Origin: Ancylobacter mangrovi
GTDB lineage: Bacteria; Pseudomonadota; Alphaproteobacteria; Rhizobiales; Xanthobacteraceae
DNA: 64,000 nucleotides
Reading direction: 5' to 3'
Assembly: GCF_024752355.1 (NCBI RefSeq)
Contig: NZ_JANTHZ010000001.1
Location: 620,001-684,000 of the forward strand
The notes beneath the pieces are model-generated. The model did no database searches, was not told the DNA's origin, and saw nothing but the letters and a program-made list of their open reading frames with translations. This document shows positions 8,051 to 16,519 of this stretch, in pieces. Position 1 is the first letter of the stretch. Each line of letters starts with the position of its first letter. Both the position numbers and the translations under genes were made by a program.

Positions 8051-9628
8051 CTACTCCGCGGCGACGAGGTGAGCGGGGATGAGTTCGGCGTCAGGCTCGT
8101 CGTCCGGCTCCGGTCCCTGTCGGATGGCGCGCACCATCAGCGTCATCTCGATGATGATCAGCACGGTGTAGATCAGCGCGAAGCCGACGATCGTCGTGAG
8201 CACGGTCGCCGCGCCGAGGCTCGACACCGCGGCGGCGGTGGGCAGCACGCCCTCGATGATCCAGGGCTGGCGGCCGAATTCCGCCACCACCCAGCCGAGC
8301 TCGACCGCCACCCAGGGCAGCGGGATCGCGATCACCGCCACCCACAGCAGCGGCCGGTAGCGGTCCAGCATCCGCCGCGCCGACAGGAAGAAGAACACCG
8401 AGGTCAGCACGATGAAGGACAGGCCGAGGCCGACCATGATGCGGAACGACCAGAACAGGGTCGGCACGCTCGGCACCGTGTCCCATGCCGCCTGCGCGAT
8501 CTGCTCGGGCGTCGCGGTGCGCGGATCGTCGACATAGCGCTTGAGCAGCAGCGCGTAGCCGAGGTCGGTGCCGTGGTCCTCGAAGGCCTGGCGCACATCC
8601 GGCGGAATGGCGGCGTCCGAGCCGGCGGCGCGGATCTTCTGCAGCGCGTCGAAGGCGATCACCCCGCTCTTGATCCGGTCCTGCGCATGGCCGACCAGCT
8701 CGTTGATGCCCGGCACCACCGTGTCGAGCGAGCGGGTGGCGATCAGGCCCAGCACCCAGGGAACGCGCACCGCGAAATGGGTCTCGCGGTCGGTCTGGCT
8801 CGGCAGGCCGAACAGGGTGAAGGCGGCCGGCGCCGGCTCGGTCTCCCACATCGCCTCCATGGCGGCGAGCTTCATCTTCTGATGCTCGGTGGTGAGGTAG
8901 CCGCTCTCGTCGCCCAGCACGACGACCGACAGCGAGGCGGCGAGGCCGAACGAGGCGGCGACCGTCATCGACCGCTTGGCGAGCTCGATGTGCCGGCCCT
9001 TCAGCATGTACCAGGCGGCGACGCCGAGCACGAAGACCGAGGCCGTGACGTAGCCAGCCGAGACCGTGTGCACGAACTTCGCCTGCGCCACCGGGTTGGT
9101 CACCACCTCGAAAAAGTCGGTGATCTCCATGCGCATGGTCTGCGGGTTGAAGGCCGCGCCGGTCGGGTTCTGCATCCAGCCGTTGGCGACCAGGATCCAC
9201 AGCGCCGAGAGGTTCGAGCCCAGCGCCACCGCCCAGGTAGTGACGAGGTGCCCGACCTTGGAGAGCTTGTCCCAGCCGAAGAAGAACAGGCCGACGAAGG
9301 TCGCCTCCAGGAAGAAGGCCATCAGCCCTTCGATCGCCAGCGGGGCGCCGAAGATATCGCCGACATAGTGGCTGTAGTAGCTCCAGTTCATGCCGAACTG
9401 GAACTCCATGACGATGCCGGTGGCGACGCCGAGCACGAAGTTGATGCCGAACAGCGTGCCCCAGAACTTGGTCATCTGGCGCCAGATGCGGCGCCCGGTC
9501 ATGACGTAGACCGTCTCCATGATGGCGAGGAGCACGGAGAGCCCCAGCGTCAGCGGCACGAACAGGAAGTGGTAGAGCGCCGTCATTGCGAATTGCAGGC
9601 GCGAGAGGTCGACAACATCGAGTGTCAT
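8051..9628 (-). CDS. cydA: Cytochrome bd ubiquinol oxidase subunit I
   Basis: The 525-residue haem-bearing subunit. Seen: the N-terminal LSRLQFAMTALYHFLFVPLTLGLS containing the haem b595 histidine, KFWGTLFGINFVLGVATGIVMEFQFG, the quinol-loop residues in QKMKLAAMEAMWE, and GRQPWIIEGVLPT. The segment after the loop (FAVRVPWVLGLIATRS, then RIKSGV and GYALLLKRYVDDP) matches the long-Q-loop E. coli type rather than the short cyanide-insensitive CioA type. The bd oxidase supports respiration at low oxygen and under sulfide, relevant to the adjacent persulfide operon. It follows cydC by 63 bases within the same minus-strand operon. Confidence 0.97.
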   Translation of the reverse strand: MTLDVVDLSRLQFAMTALYHFLFVPLTLGLSVLLAIMETVYVMTGRRIWRQMTKFWGTLFGINFVLGVATGIVMEFQFGMNWSYYSHYVGDIFGAPLAIEGLMAFFLEATFVGLFFFGWDKLSKVGHLVTTWAVALGSNLSALWILVANGWMQNPTGAAFNPQTMRMEITDFFEVVTNPVAQAKFVHTVSAGYVTASVFVLGVAAWYMLKGRHIELAKRSMTVAASFGLAASLSVVVLGDESGYLTTEHQKMKLAAMEAMWETEPAPAAFTLFGLPSQTDRETHFAVRVPWVLGLIATRSLDTVVPGINELVGHAQDRIKSGVIAFDALQKIRAAGSDAAIPPDVRQAFEDHGTDLGYALLLKRYVDDPRTATPEQIAQAAWDTVPSVPTLFWSFRIMVGLGLSFIVLTSVFFFLSARRMLDRYRPLLWVAVIAIPLPWVAVELGWVVAEFGRQPWIIEGVLPTAAAVSSLGAATVLTTIVGFALIYTVLIIIEMTLMVRAIRQGPEPDDEPDAELIPAHLVAAE

Positions 9629-9691
9629 GGTCGGTTCCGGTTGCGTCCGGTCTCCTTTTGACGCGCCGCCGGGGCGACGCCGGGGGTCGTC

Positions 9692-11455
9692 TCAGTCAGG
9701 TCGCAGCGCCTCGAGCGCCGCTGCGAAGCCGGGATCGCCGCGCCGGCGGGTGCCGGTCACGCGACCTTCGGCAATCACGATCAGGCGGTCGGCGATGTCC
9801 GCCTCGCGCCGCAGATGAGTGGCGAGGACGAGGCTGCGCGGGCCCGCCGCCCGACCGAGCCGGGCAAGCACGTCGCGCGCGGTCGCGCCGTCGAGCCCTT
9901 CGGTCGGCTCGTCGAGCAGCCACAGCGGCGCGGGGGCGAGCATCAGCCGGGCGAGCGCCAGCCGGCGCGCCTGGCCGCCGGAAAGGCCCAGACCGCCCTC
10001 GCCGAGCCGGGTGTCGAGCCCGCCGGGAAGGCCGGCCACCACCGCGCCGAGCCCGGCCGCCTCCAGCGCCGCCAGCAGGCGTTCATCGTCAGCCTCGGGA
10101 TCAGCGATCAACAGGTTGCCGCGCAGCGTGTCGCGGAACAGCTCGGTGCGCTGGGTGAGCAGCACCGACGGCAGGGCCGCGACCTCGCCGCGCGCGGGTC
10201 GGATCTCGCCGGCGATGGCGGCGAGCAGGGTCGACTTGCCCGCCCCGCTCATGCCGACCAGCGCGACGCGCTCACCTCGGGCGATGGCGAGGTCGATATC
10301 CGTGAGTGCCGGCAGCGGCGCGCCCTCGCGCCGGATCTCGATATGCCGCAGCCGCACCGCCTCGCCCGCGCCGGGCATCGCCCGGGGAATGGCGGGAGGC
10401 GCGGCGGCAGGCGCAAGGCGCGGGGCGACGCGGCGGGCGGCGATCAGCGCGCGCTCCAGCTCCACCGCCCCACGGCGCAGCGCGGCGAAGGGATCGAAAG
10501 CGGCGAGCACCAGCAGCAGCACCAGAGCGGCTGCCGGCGCGTCGATGGTGCCCGCCCCGTTCAGCGCCGCCACCGCCAGCAGCGCCAGCGCCAGCAGCAG
10601 CGTGCCGGCCATCGCGAAGCCGGCGGAGATGCGGGTCTCGACCCGGTTGAGCGCGTCGTCCGCTTCGGCGAGGCGCTGGTCGGCGGCGGCGAGGCCCTCG
10701 CGGGCGGCGGCGAGGCGGCCGGTCATGATGAGTTCGGTCTGTCCCGCGACGAGGTCGACCGCGCGGGCGCGCAGCACCTCCAGCGCATGGGCGCGGCGCC
10801 GTGACGGCCGCCGCGCGGCCCGCAGCGCGATGAGCGGAACGAGCGCGCCGACGCCGAGCACGATGAGTGAGAAGGCGAGCGCGAGGTGGGCGTCGACGAG
10901 GCCGATCAGGAACGCCACGCCGAGCGTCGTCGCCAGCGCCGCGATGACGGGGACCAGCACCCGCAGATAGAGCGAATCGAGCGCGTCGATGTCGAGCGTC
11001 AGGCGGAACAGCAGGCGGGCCGGCCGGTCGGCGAGCCGCCCCGCCGCCTCGGGCGCGGCCCAGCCGCGAAACAGCCGCTCGCGCAGCCCGGCCAGCACGG
11101 CGAGCGCCGCGTCATGCGTCACCAGCCGCTCGCCATAGCGCGCGGCGGTGCGGGTCAGCGCGGCGAGCCGGATGCCGGCGGAGGGGGCGAAGACGTCGAA
11201 GGCGAGCGCCGCCGTCACCGACATGCCGGCGATCGCGGTCGCGGTGATGAACCAGCCCGAGAGCGCCAGCAGGCACGCCCCGGCGAGCAGCGTCAGCGCT
11301 GCCAGCGCGGCGCCGGCGAAGAAGGCGCCCCGCCGCTCGGCGAGGAACAGGCGCAGGATCGCGCCCATCGCCCTGAGGTCGCGCGCGAGGCCGCCGCGCG
11401 GCTCCGCACGATGGGAGGCACCGATATGGGGGGTGACGTGCGGGCCGGTGCTCAT
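9692..11455 (-). CDS. cydC: Thiol reductant ABC exporter subunit CydC
   Basis: A 587-residue fused permease-ATPase half transporter that, with CydD, exports glutathione/cysteine and is required to assemble cytochrome bd. N-terminal residues 25-330 hold six membrane segments; the ATPase domain has Walker A GMSGAGKST, signature LSGGQARRLALARLM and Walker B LWLLDEPTEGLD. Its ATG overlaps the cydD stop by four bases. Position between cydD and cydA fixes the assignment. The CydC region linking the domains is Ala- and Pro-rich, as in neighbours. Confidence 0.93.
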   Translation of the reverse strand: MSTGPHVTPHIGASHRAEPRGGLARDLRAMGAILRLFLAERRGAFFAGAALAALTLLAGACLLALSGWFITATAIAGMSVTAALAFDVFAPSAGIRLAALTRTAARYGERLVTHDAALAVLAGLRERLFRGWAAPEAAGRLADRPARLLFRLTLDIDALDSLYLRVLVPVIAALATTLGVAFLIGLVDAHLALAFSLIVLGVGALVPLIALRAARRPSRRRAHALEVLRARAVDLVAGQTELIMTGRLAAAREGLAAADQRLAEADDALNRVETRISAGFAMAGTLLLALALLAVAALNGAGTIDAPAAALVLLLVLAAFDPFAALRRGAVELERALIAARRVAPRLAPAAAPPAIPRAMPGAGEAVRLRHIEIRREGAPLPALTDIDLAIARGERVALVGMSGAGKSTLLAAIAGEIRPARGEVAALPSVLLTQRTELFRDTLRGNLLIADPEADDERLLAALEAAGLGAVVAGLPGGLDTRLGEGGLGLSGGQARRLALARLMLAPAPLWLLDEPTEGLDGATARDVLARLGRAAGPRSLVLATHLRREADIADRLIVIAEGRVTGTRRRGDPGFAAALEALRPD

Positions 11456-13209
11456 GCGCCCTGCTCCTGCACGCCCTGCTGTTGTGCAGCGTGGTCGAGG
11501 CGGATGACGCGGTCCATGCGCGCCGCCAGCGCGGGATCGTGGGTGGCGACGATCAGCGTGCGCCCCTGCGCCAGCTCGATCAGCGCGTCGCCGACCTCGC
11601 GCGCGGTGCCGCTGTCGAGATGCGCGGTCGGCTCGTCCGCCAGCACGAGACGGGCCTGCGGGGTCGCGGCGAGCCGCGCCAGAGCGAGGCGCAGCGCCTC
11701 CCCCCCGGACAGGCCACGCCCGCCCTCGCCGATCGGCGCCGGGCCGCGCACGCCCGCCACCTTGCCGAGCCGGGCGGCGACAAGCGCACGACCGGCCGCG
11801 CCGGCGTCCACATCGGCGCGGCCGAGGCTGACATTGCTGCGCAGCGTGCCGGCGAAGATGTGCGGTTGCTGGCCGATATAGGCCATGGGCGCGCGTAGTC
11901 GGGCGGCACTGCCCGCATCCATCGCCTCGCCGTCGACGCTGACCCGTCCGCCCTCGGGCGCGACCAGCCCGGCGACGAGCGCCAGCACGCTCGACTTGCC
12001 AGCCCCGCTCGGGGCGAACAGCGCCACATGCTCGCCGGGCGCGATGTCGAGCGAGAGGTCGTCGAACAGCAGCGCCGGCTGGCCGGCATGGCGGAAGCGC
12101 ACATGGTCCAGCCGCACCGCCAGGGCATGCCCGCCGCGGGACGGCATAGCTTCGTCGGTGCCGACGATCCGCGCCCCTTCACCGGCAAGTGCCTCGATCG
12201 CCTCCAGCGCCGCCTGCCCGGCCGCGCGGTCGTGCCAGGCGGCGGAGAGCTCGCGCAGCGGCTCGAAGAAGGCGGGCGCGACGAGCAGGATGAACAGCCC
12301 CTCGCCGAGGCCGAAATCGCGGCCCCAGCTTCCGAAGCCTATGGTGCCGAGCAGGTGGAAGCCGACATAGACCGCCACCATGGCGACGCCGAGCGCCGAG
12401 AACAGCTCCAGCACCGCCGAGGAGAGGAAGGCGATACGCAGCACCGCCATGGTGCGCTGGCGCAGGCTCTCGGCGTCCGCCCTCAGCCGGGTCGCCGTCG
12501 CCTCCACCGCGCCGAAGGAGCGGATGGTCGACAGTCCGCGCAGCCGGTCGAGCAGGAAGGCGTTCATGCCGCCCAGCTCGATGAGCTGAGCTTCGCTCGC
12601 CGCCTTGGCGCGCCAGCCGATCAGCGCCATGAAGAGCGGGATCAGCGGCGCGGCGACGGCGAGGATGAGCGCCGCCACCCAGGAGAAGGGCAGCACGCAG
12701 GCGAGGATGGCGAGCGGCACCAGCGTCGCGCGCCGGCGCGCCGGGACGAAGCGGGAGAGATAGGGCACCACCGCCTCCGCCTGCTCGGCCAGCGCGCTGG
12801 CGACGAGGCCGGAGGCGGGCCGGCGCGTGTCGAGTGGCGAGCCGAGCGCGAGCGCCTCGGCGGCCGCGGCGCGCAGCCGCATCAGCTCGCCCCGCGCGGT
12901 ACGGAAGGCAAGGCGCGAGCCCGCCGCTTCCAATAGAGCGCGGACGACGCCGAGCAGCGCGAAGGCGCCGGCGGGAAGAACCATGTCGGCCAGCCCCTCG
13001 CCCCGCACCAGCCCGGCGACGGCGAGCGCGAGCAGCCCGGCCTGCGGCAGCCACAGCAGGGCGCCCGCGATCTGGAGCGCGATGGCCGGGCGAAGCGAAC
13101 GGGCCCCGGCGGCGGAGCCGGCCTTCGCGCCACGGGCCGCGTCGGGAACAGCAGATCCGGAGGCCGGGGTGGTGCCGGGAGCGGTGCGTATGGCGGTGGC
13201 GAGGCTCAT
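11452..13209 (-). CDS. cydD: Thiol reductant ABC exporter subunit CydD
   Basis: The 585-residue partner of CydC. It has six predicted membrane segments (about residues 50-330) followed by an ATPase domain with FAPSGAGKSS, the GRGLSGGEALRLALARL signature and RLVLADEPTAHLD. CydDC exports reduced thiols to the periplasm during bd oxidase assembly. ATG 13209 is chosen because it lies one base after the regulator stop (13211) and starts MSLATAIRTAP; an upstream ATG would overlap the regulator. The C-terminal four bases overlap cydC. It is the first enzyme gene of the GbsR-cydDCABX operon. Confidence 0.93.
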   Translation of the reverse strand: MSLATAIRTAPGTTPASGSAVPDAARGAKAGSAAGARSLRPAIALQIAGALLWLPQAGLLALAVAGLVRGEGLADMVLPAGAFALLGVVRALLEAAGSRLAFRTARGELMRLRAAAAEALALGSPLDTRRPASGLVASALAEQAEAVVPYLSRFVPARRRATLVPLAILACVLPFSWVAALILAVAAPLIPLFMALIGWRAKAASEAQLIELGGMNAFLLDRLRGLSTIRSFGAVEATATRLRADAESLRQRTMAVLRIAFLSSAVLELFSALGVAMVAVYVGFHLLGTIGFGSWGRDFGLGEGLFILLVAPAFFEPLRELSAAWHDRAAGQAALEAIEALAGEGARIVGTDEAMPSRGGHALAVRLDHVRFRHAGQPALLFDDLSLDIAPGEHVALFAPSGAGKSSVLALVAGLVAPEGGRVSVDGEAMDAGSAARLRAPMAYIGQQPHIFAGTLRSNVSLGRADVDAGAAGRALVAARLGKVAGVRGPAPIGEGGRGLSGGEALRLALARLAATPQARLVLADEPTAHLDSGTAREVGDALIELAQGRTLIVATHDPALAARMDRVIRLDHAAQQQGVQEQGA

Positions 13210-13210
13210 C

Positions 13211-13825
13211 TCACTCGCCCTCCGCCTGCGCCACGTCGGCACGCGTGTCGCCGGCCTCGCGGGCGGCCTTCGGCCGGCGGCGGCCGAGCGTGACGACCCG
13301 GTCCTTGGCTTCCAGCAGTCGGGTGATCTTGGCGCCGAGGCTCAGCAGATTGGCGAGACGCTCGGTCTCCAGCCGCTTCACGTCGTCATACCAGGTGGTG
13401 AGCTGGTCGATCAGGCCGTGCATCTCGGCAATGCGGCCCTGGGCGAAGCGTTCTTCGTCGCTGCCCGCCGGCTGCATCAGGATCTCGCGCAGCACAGAGA
13501 GCGTGGGGTCGACCTCGCGCTTCTTGCGCTCCTCGGCCAGCGTGCGAAGGATCTGCCACACATCGTCCGGGGTGGTGAAGAAGTCGCGCCGGTCGTCCGG
13601 CAGGTGCTTGTGCACGACGAGGTTCCACGCCTGCAGTTCGCGCAGCCCCATCGAGACGTTGGAGCGCGACAGGCCGAGCGCCTCGACGATGTCCTCCGCG
13701 CAGAGCGGCTCGGGCGAGACGTAGAGCAGCGCGTAGATCTGGCCGACCGTGCGGTTGATGCCCCAGCGGCTTCCCATCTCGCCGAAATGCAGCACGAAGG
13801 ACTGGATGAGCGGCGGCAGGTTCAC
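13211..13825 (-). CDS. GbsR/MarR-type transcriptional regulator of the cyd operon
   Basis: A 204-residue winged-helix regulator of the GbsR family (MarR-related): FGEMGSRWGINRTVGQIYALLYVSP, EPLCAEDIVEALGLSRSNVSMGLRELQAWNLV and a wing DDRRDFFTTPDDVW, followed by a long helical C-terminus with YDDVKRLETERLANLLSLGAKITRLLEAKDRV. The start is taken as GTG 13825, which has AGGGAAAG about 9 bases upstream; ATG 13885 would run through the operator. It heads the operon, one base before cydD, so it likely controls cytochrome bd expression and itself through the palindrome at 13845-13864. The effector is unknown. Confidence 0.82.
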   Translation of the reverse strand: MNLPPLIQSFVLHFGEMGSRWGINRTVGQIYALLYVSPEPLCAEDIVEALGLSRSNVSMGLRELQAWNLVVHKHLPDDRRDFFTTPDDVWQILRTLAEERKKREVDPTLSVLREILMQPAGSDEERFAQGRIAEMHGLIDQLTTWYDDVKRLETERLANLLSLGAKITRLLEAKDRVVTLGRRRPKAAREAGDTRADVAQAEGE

Positions 13826-13844
13826 GGCGTCTTTCCCTACGGTA

Positions 13845-13864
13845 ATTTCAGAAATTCCTGAAAT
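13845..13864. promoter_or_regulatory. Palindromic operator upstream of the cyd regulator
   Basis: A 20-base inverted repeat with perfect seven-base arms ATTTCAG and CTGAAAT around a six-base centre, 20 bases before the proposed GTG start of the GbsR-type regulator. Placement in the leader of the regulator-cydDCABX operon suggests an autoregulatory site. No FNR-type TTGAT-N4-ATCAA box was seen nearby. Confidence 0.6.
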
Positions 13865-13999
13865 CCGAGTTCGGCTGTACGCCATTCTGAGCGGCTACAA
13901 ATCCGGCTCTTCCCGTATCGCGCGACGTCAACCGCGCCGATTTTCCGAACGCCCTGCGGCGGCCGGAGCGGCCGCGAAACCTTGACGACGCCGGCTTTC

Positions 14000-14431
14000 T
14001 CAGCCCTGCCGGGCGGCGAGGGAGCGCGCCGCCCACATGCCCGCGAGCATGGCGGGGACGAAGGCAAGCGTGCCCGGCGCGGCGAGGCCGATCGCGGTCA
14101 AGGCGGGGCCGGGGCAGAAGCCGCCCAGCCCCCAGCCGATGCCGAACAGCGCCGGCCCGACGATCAGCCGGGCGTCGATGTCGGTGCGGGTCGGCATGTG
14201 GAACCGCTCGGCGAGGAGCGGCGCCGGCCGGGCGGTAGCGAGGCGGAAGCCGAAGAAGGCCACCACCACCGCGCCGCCCATGACGAAGGCGAGCGAAGGG
14301 TCGAAGGTGCCGAACAGGTCGAGGAAGTTCAGCACCTTGGCCGGGTTGCTCATGCCGGAGACGACGAGGCCGACGCCGAACAGGAGGCCGAGGCCGAGAT
14401 TGACGGCTACGGAAACGAACTTGCCGGACAT
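14000..14431 (-). CDS. YeeE/YedE-family membrane protein (second of a pair)
   Basis: A 143-residue membrane protein with about four hydrophobic helices. Signature segments are [27 protein letters not shown] and the conserved cysteine in [13 protein letters not shown], typical of the DUF6691/YeeE half proteins that pair with a partner carrying GSGCTSGHG. Family members move thiosulfate or sulfur-containing species or act with persulfide metabolism. It begins 5 bases after the partner gene stop and is the last gene of the DUF2892-Blh-BigR-YeeE-YeeE operon, which supports a sulfur role. Confidence 0.85.
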   Translation of the reverse strand: MSGKFVSVAVNLGLGLLFGVGLVVSGMSNPAKVLNFLDLFGTFDPSLAFVMGGAVVVAFFGFRLATARPAPLLAERFHMPTRTDIDARLIVGPALFGIGWGLGGFCPGPALTAIGLAAPGTLAFVPAMLAGMWAARSLAARQG

Positions 14432-14435
14432 CGCC

Positions 14436-14861
14436 TCAGCCTCCGATCAGGTGGCGCATCACGAAGACGGTCGCGAAGCCCGTCGCCATGAACACGCCGG
14501 TGGCGACGAAGGAGCGGCGCGAGAGCCGCGCCAGCCCGCACACGCCGTGGCCCGAGGTGCAGCCCGAGCCCCACACCGAGCCGAAGCCGACCAGCAGCCC
14601 GGCGGCGATCATCAGCACGAGGTTGGAGGAGACCGTCTGCATCACCGGCGCGCCGGTGGCGGCAACGACGAACGGCGCGGCGACGAGGCCGGCGACGAAG
14701 GCCCGTCGGCCGGCGAGGCCGCCGTCGCCATAGGGCGGGAACAGCCGGCTCGCGATCCCGCTGATGCCGGCTATGCGCCCTTCCAGCAGCATCATCAGCA
14801 CGGCGCTGAGCCCGATCAGCATGCCGCCAGCGAGCGAGGCGACGGGGGTGAACTCAGTCAT
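14436..14861 (-). CDS. YeeE/YedE-family membrane protein (first of a pair)
   Basis: A 141-residue membrane protein with about four hydrophobic helices and the conserved cysteine motif [20 protein letters not shown]. Together with the following gene it makes the two halves of a YeeE-like channel; in full-length YeeE the matching cysteines relay thiosulfate across the membrane. The N-terminal [28 protein letters not shown] is typical. It overlaps the end of the BigR-like regulator gene by eight bases, so translation is probably coupled. Confidence 0.87.
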   Translation of the reverse strand: MTEFTPVASLAGGMLIGLSAVLMMLLEGRIAGISGIASRLFPPYGDGGLAGRRAFVAGLVAAPFVVAATGAPVMQTVSSNLVLMIAAGLLVGFGSVWGSGCTSGHGVCGLARLSRRSFVATGVFMATGFATVFVMRHLIGG

Positions 14862-15213
14862 GGTCTTCCTGTCCGGCCGTCCGCCGCTCCCCGGATGCGC
14901 CGGGTGCGCAGAACAGCGCGTGCATGGTGGAGATGAAGGTCTGCACCCGCGGGTCGGCGAGGCGGTAGAATACCTGCTTGCCTTCCTTGCGGCCGGCGAT
15001 CAGGCCCTGCTCGCGCAGTCCCGCGATCTGCTGCGACAGTCCGGGCTGCCGGATGCCGAGAAGCTCTTCCAGCTCGCGCACCGAGCGTTCGCCGTCCACT
15101 AGGGCGCAGGCGACCAGCAGCCGGTCGGGATTGGCCATGGTCTTGAGGAAGGCGGAGGCTTCTCCGACCCTTTGCTTCATTCCCATGGCCTCGCAGGAGA
15201 GCATATCGACCAT
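14854..15213 (-). CDS. ArsR-family persulfide-sensing repressor, BigR/SqrR-like
   Basis: A 119-residue winged-helix repressor. Residues 16-100 give the ArsR fold: VGEASAFLKTMANPDRLLVACAL, DGERSVRELEELLGIRQPGLSQQIAGLREQGLI and a wing RKEGKQVFYRLAD. Cys36 and Cys102 are 66 residues apart, the same spacing as the cysteine pair that forms a polysulfide bridge in BigR (42/108) and SqrR (41/107), so persulfide sensing is likely. A further cysteine lies at residue 7. ATG 15213 is two bases after the stop of the persulfide dioxygenase-like gene. The operator is expected upstream of the operon near 16385-16430. Confidence 0.85.
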   Translation of the reverse strand: MVDMLSCEAMGMKQRVGEASAFLKTMANPDRLLVACALVDGERSVRELEELLGIRQPGLSQQIAGLREQGLIAGRKEGKQVFYRLADPRVQTFISTMHALFCAPGASGERRTAGQEDHD

Positions 15214-15215
15214 AT

Positions 15216-16097
15216 TCAGCCCCAGTTGGCGCCCTTGAGCAGATCGAGCGGGATCTTCAGATAACGCGTCCCGTTCGATTCCGGCTCCGGCAGCCGTCCT
15301 CCGTTGGTGTTGATCTGCAAGGAATGCAGGATCAGCTTCGGCATGGGAAGGGAGCGGTCGCGCGCCTCGCGTATGGCGACGAACTCGGCTTCGCTCTTGC
15401 ACTTGGCCATATGGATGTTGGCCGCCTTCTGCTCGGCGACCGTGGATTCCCACAGCGGCGGACGCCCGCCCGGCTGGTAGTCGTGGCCGGTGAAGATGCG
15501 GGTCTCGTCCGGCAGGGCGAGAATGGCCTTGATCGATTCCCACAGCACCCTGGCGCTGCCGCCTGGAAAATCCGCCCGCGCCGTGCCGCTGTCGGGCATG
15601 AACAGAGTGTCGTGCACGAAGGCGGCGTCGCCGATCACATAGGTGATCGACGCCAGCGTATGGCCGGGCGAGAACATCACCTTCGCCTCGATGTCGCCGA
15701 CCTTGAAGGTGTCGCCATCGGCGAACAGCCGGTCCCATTGCGAGCCGTCGGCGGGGAAGTCCGGCCAGTTGTAGAAGCCCTTCCAGAGCTGCTGCACGTC
15801 CTTCACCTTCTCGCCGATCGCGGTCGGCGCGCCGGTCTTCTGCTTGAGATAGAACGCGGCCGAGAAATGGTCGGCATGGGGATGGGTGTCGAGGATCCAC
15901 TCGACCGCGTAGCCCTTCTGCCGCACGAAATCGAGAATGCGGTCGGCATTGCGCGAGGCCGTCTGGCCTGACTTCTCGTCGAAATCATAGACCGGGTCGA
16001 CGATGGCGCACTTCTTCGTCGCCGGATCGGCGACGACGTACTGGACCGACCAGGTGCGCGGATCGAAGAAGCCGGTCACTTCGGGTTTCTGGGTCAT
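15216..16097 (-). CDS. blh: MBL-fold persulfide dioxygenase-like hydrolase (Blh/ETHE1 group)
   Basis: A 293-residue metallo-beta-lactamase-fold enzyme. The metal-binding motif is THPHADHFSA, with further ligands in FSPGHT, HDTLFMPDSGTARADFPGG and FTGHDYQPGG. The close pairing with a BigR-type sensor is the known arrangement of the BigR operon, where Blh oxidises persulfides formed from hydrogen sulfide. Start 16097 (MTQKPEVTGFFD) is chosen over an upstream ATG because the family begins there. It follows the DUF2892 gene by about 38 bases. Compared with mitochondrial ETHE1 the protein is longer by roughly 40 residues, as usual for bacterial Blh. Confidence 0.88.
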   Translation of the reverse strand: MTQKPEVTGFFDPRTWSVQYVVADPATKKCAIVDPVYDFDEKSGQTASRNADRILDFVRQKGYAVEWILDTHPHADHFSAAFYLKQKTGAPTAIGEKVKDVQQLWKGFYNWPDFPADGSQWDRLFADGDTFKVGDIEAKVMFSPGHTLASITYVIGDAAFVHDTLFMPDSGTARADFPGGSARVLWESIKAILALPDETRIFTGHDYQPGGRPPLWESTVAEQKAANIHMAKCKSEAEFVAIREARDRSLPMPKLILHSLQINTNGGRLPEPESNGTRYLKIPLDLLKGANWG

Positions 16098-16135
16098 TTC
16101 TCTTACGCCTTGCTTGCTGGCTGACGTCGCGGCGC

Positions 16136-16339
16136 TCACTTGCGCGCGCCGAGCGGGCAGGTGGAGATGCCGAGGATCGAATAGAGCGGGCAGGTGCCGA
16201 GGAAGCCGGTGAGCAGCGGCACGAGGCCGACCAGTCCCACCCAGCGCATGGCACCGTGCAGCACGAGGATCAGCGACAGCAGCGCCAGACCGACGATGAT
16301 GCGCAGCACGCTGTCGATGCGTCCGATATTGCGGGTCAT
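16136..16339 (-). CDS. DUF2892 (YgaP transmembrane-like) small membrane protein
   Basis: A 67-residue protein with two hydrophobic helices matching the DUF2892 family: TRNIGRIDSVLRIIVGLALL, then GLVGLVPLLTGFLGTCPLYSILGISTCPLG. The GTCPLYSILGISTC segment with two cysteines is strongly conserved and resembles the membrane anchor of YgaP-type rhodaneses. In sulfur operons such proteins accompany persulfide enzymes, but no biochemical role is settled. ATG 16339 is chosen because it starts at the conserved TRNIGR. It is the first gene of the operon downstream of the AT-rich control region. Confidence 0.88.
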   Translation of the reverse strand: MTRNIGRIDSVLRIIVGLALLSLILVLHGAMRWVGLVGLVPLLTGFLGTCPLYSILGISTCPLGARK

Positions 16340-16384
16340 GTCCTCACCCCTTGAGCGCGGCAGGTTCGTCCCTGCCGTTTGTTT

Positions 16385-16430
16385 AAATACTTTGATTTCA
16401 AAAAAATGCAATCGTTTTTATGCAAGTATT
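16385..16430. promoter_or_regulatory. AT-rich promoter/operator region of the persulfide operon
   Basis: Within a GC-rich genome this segment is strikingly AT-rich. It holds a palindrome TTTGA-TT-TCAAA at 16391-16402, similar to ArsR-family sites, and a wider pair AATACTT (16386-16392) and AAGTATT (16424-16430). ATGCAA occurs twice (16406 and 16420). It lies about 50-90 bases upstream of the DUF2892 start, between divergent operons, so it is the best candidate for BigR-like control. Confidence 0.5.
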
Positions 16431-16519
16431 AATGCGTATGAGGGCCTCCGGGCGCCATCGCGCTTGCACCCGGGCGCGCGGGCGCCTAGTCACGCGGGAA
16501 AGCATGCGGCGGGCGTGAC

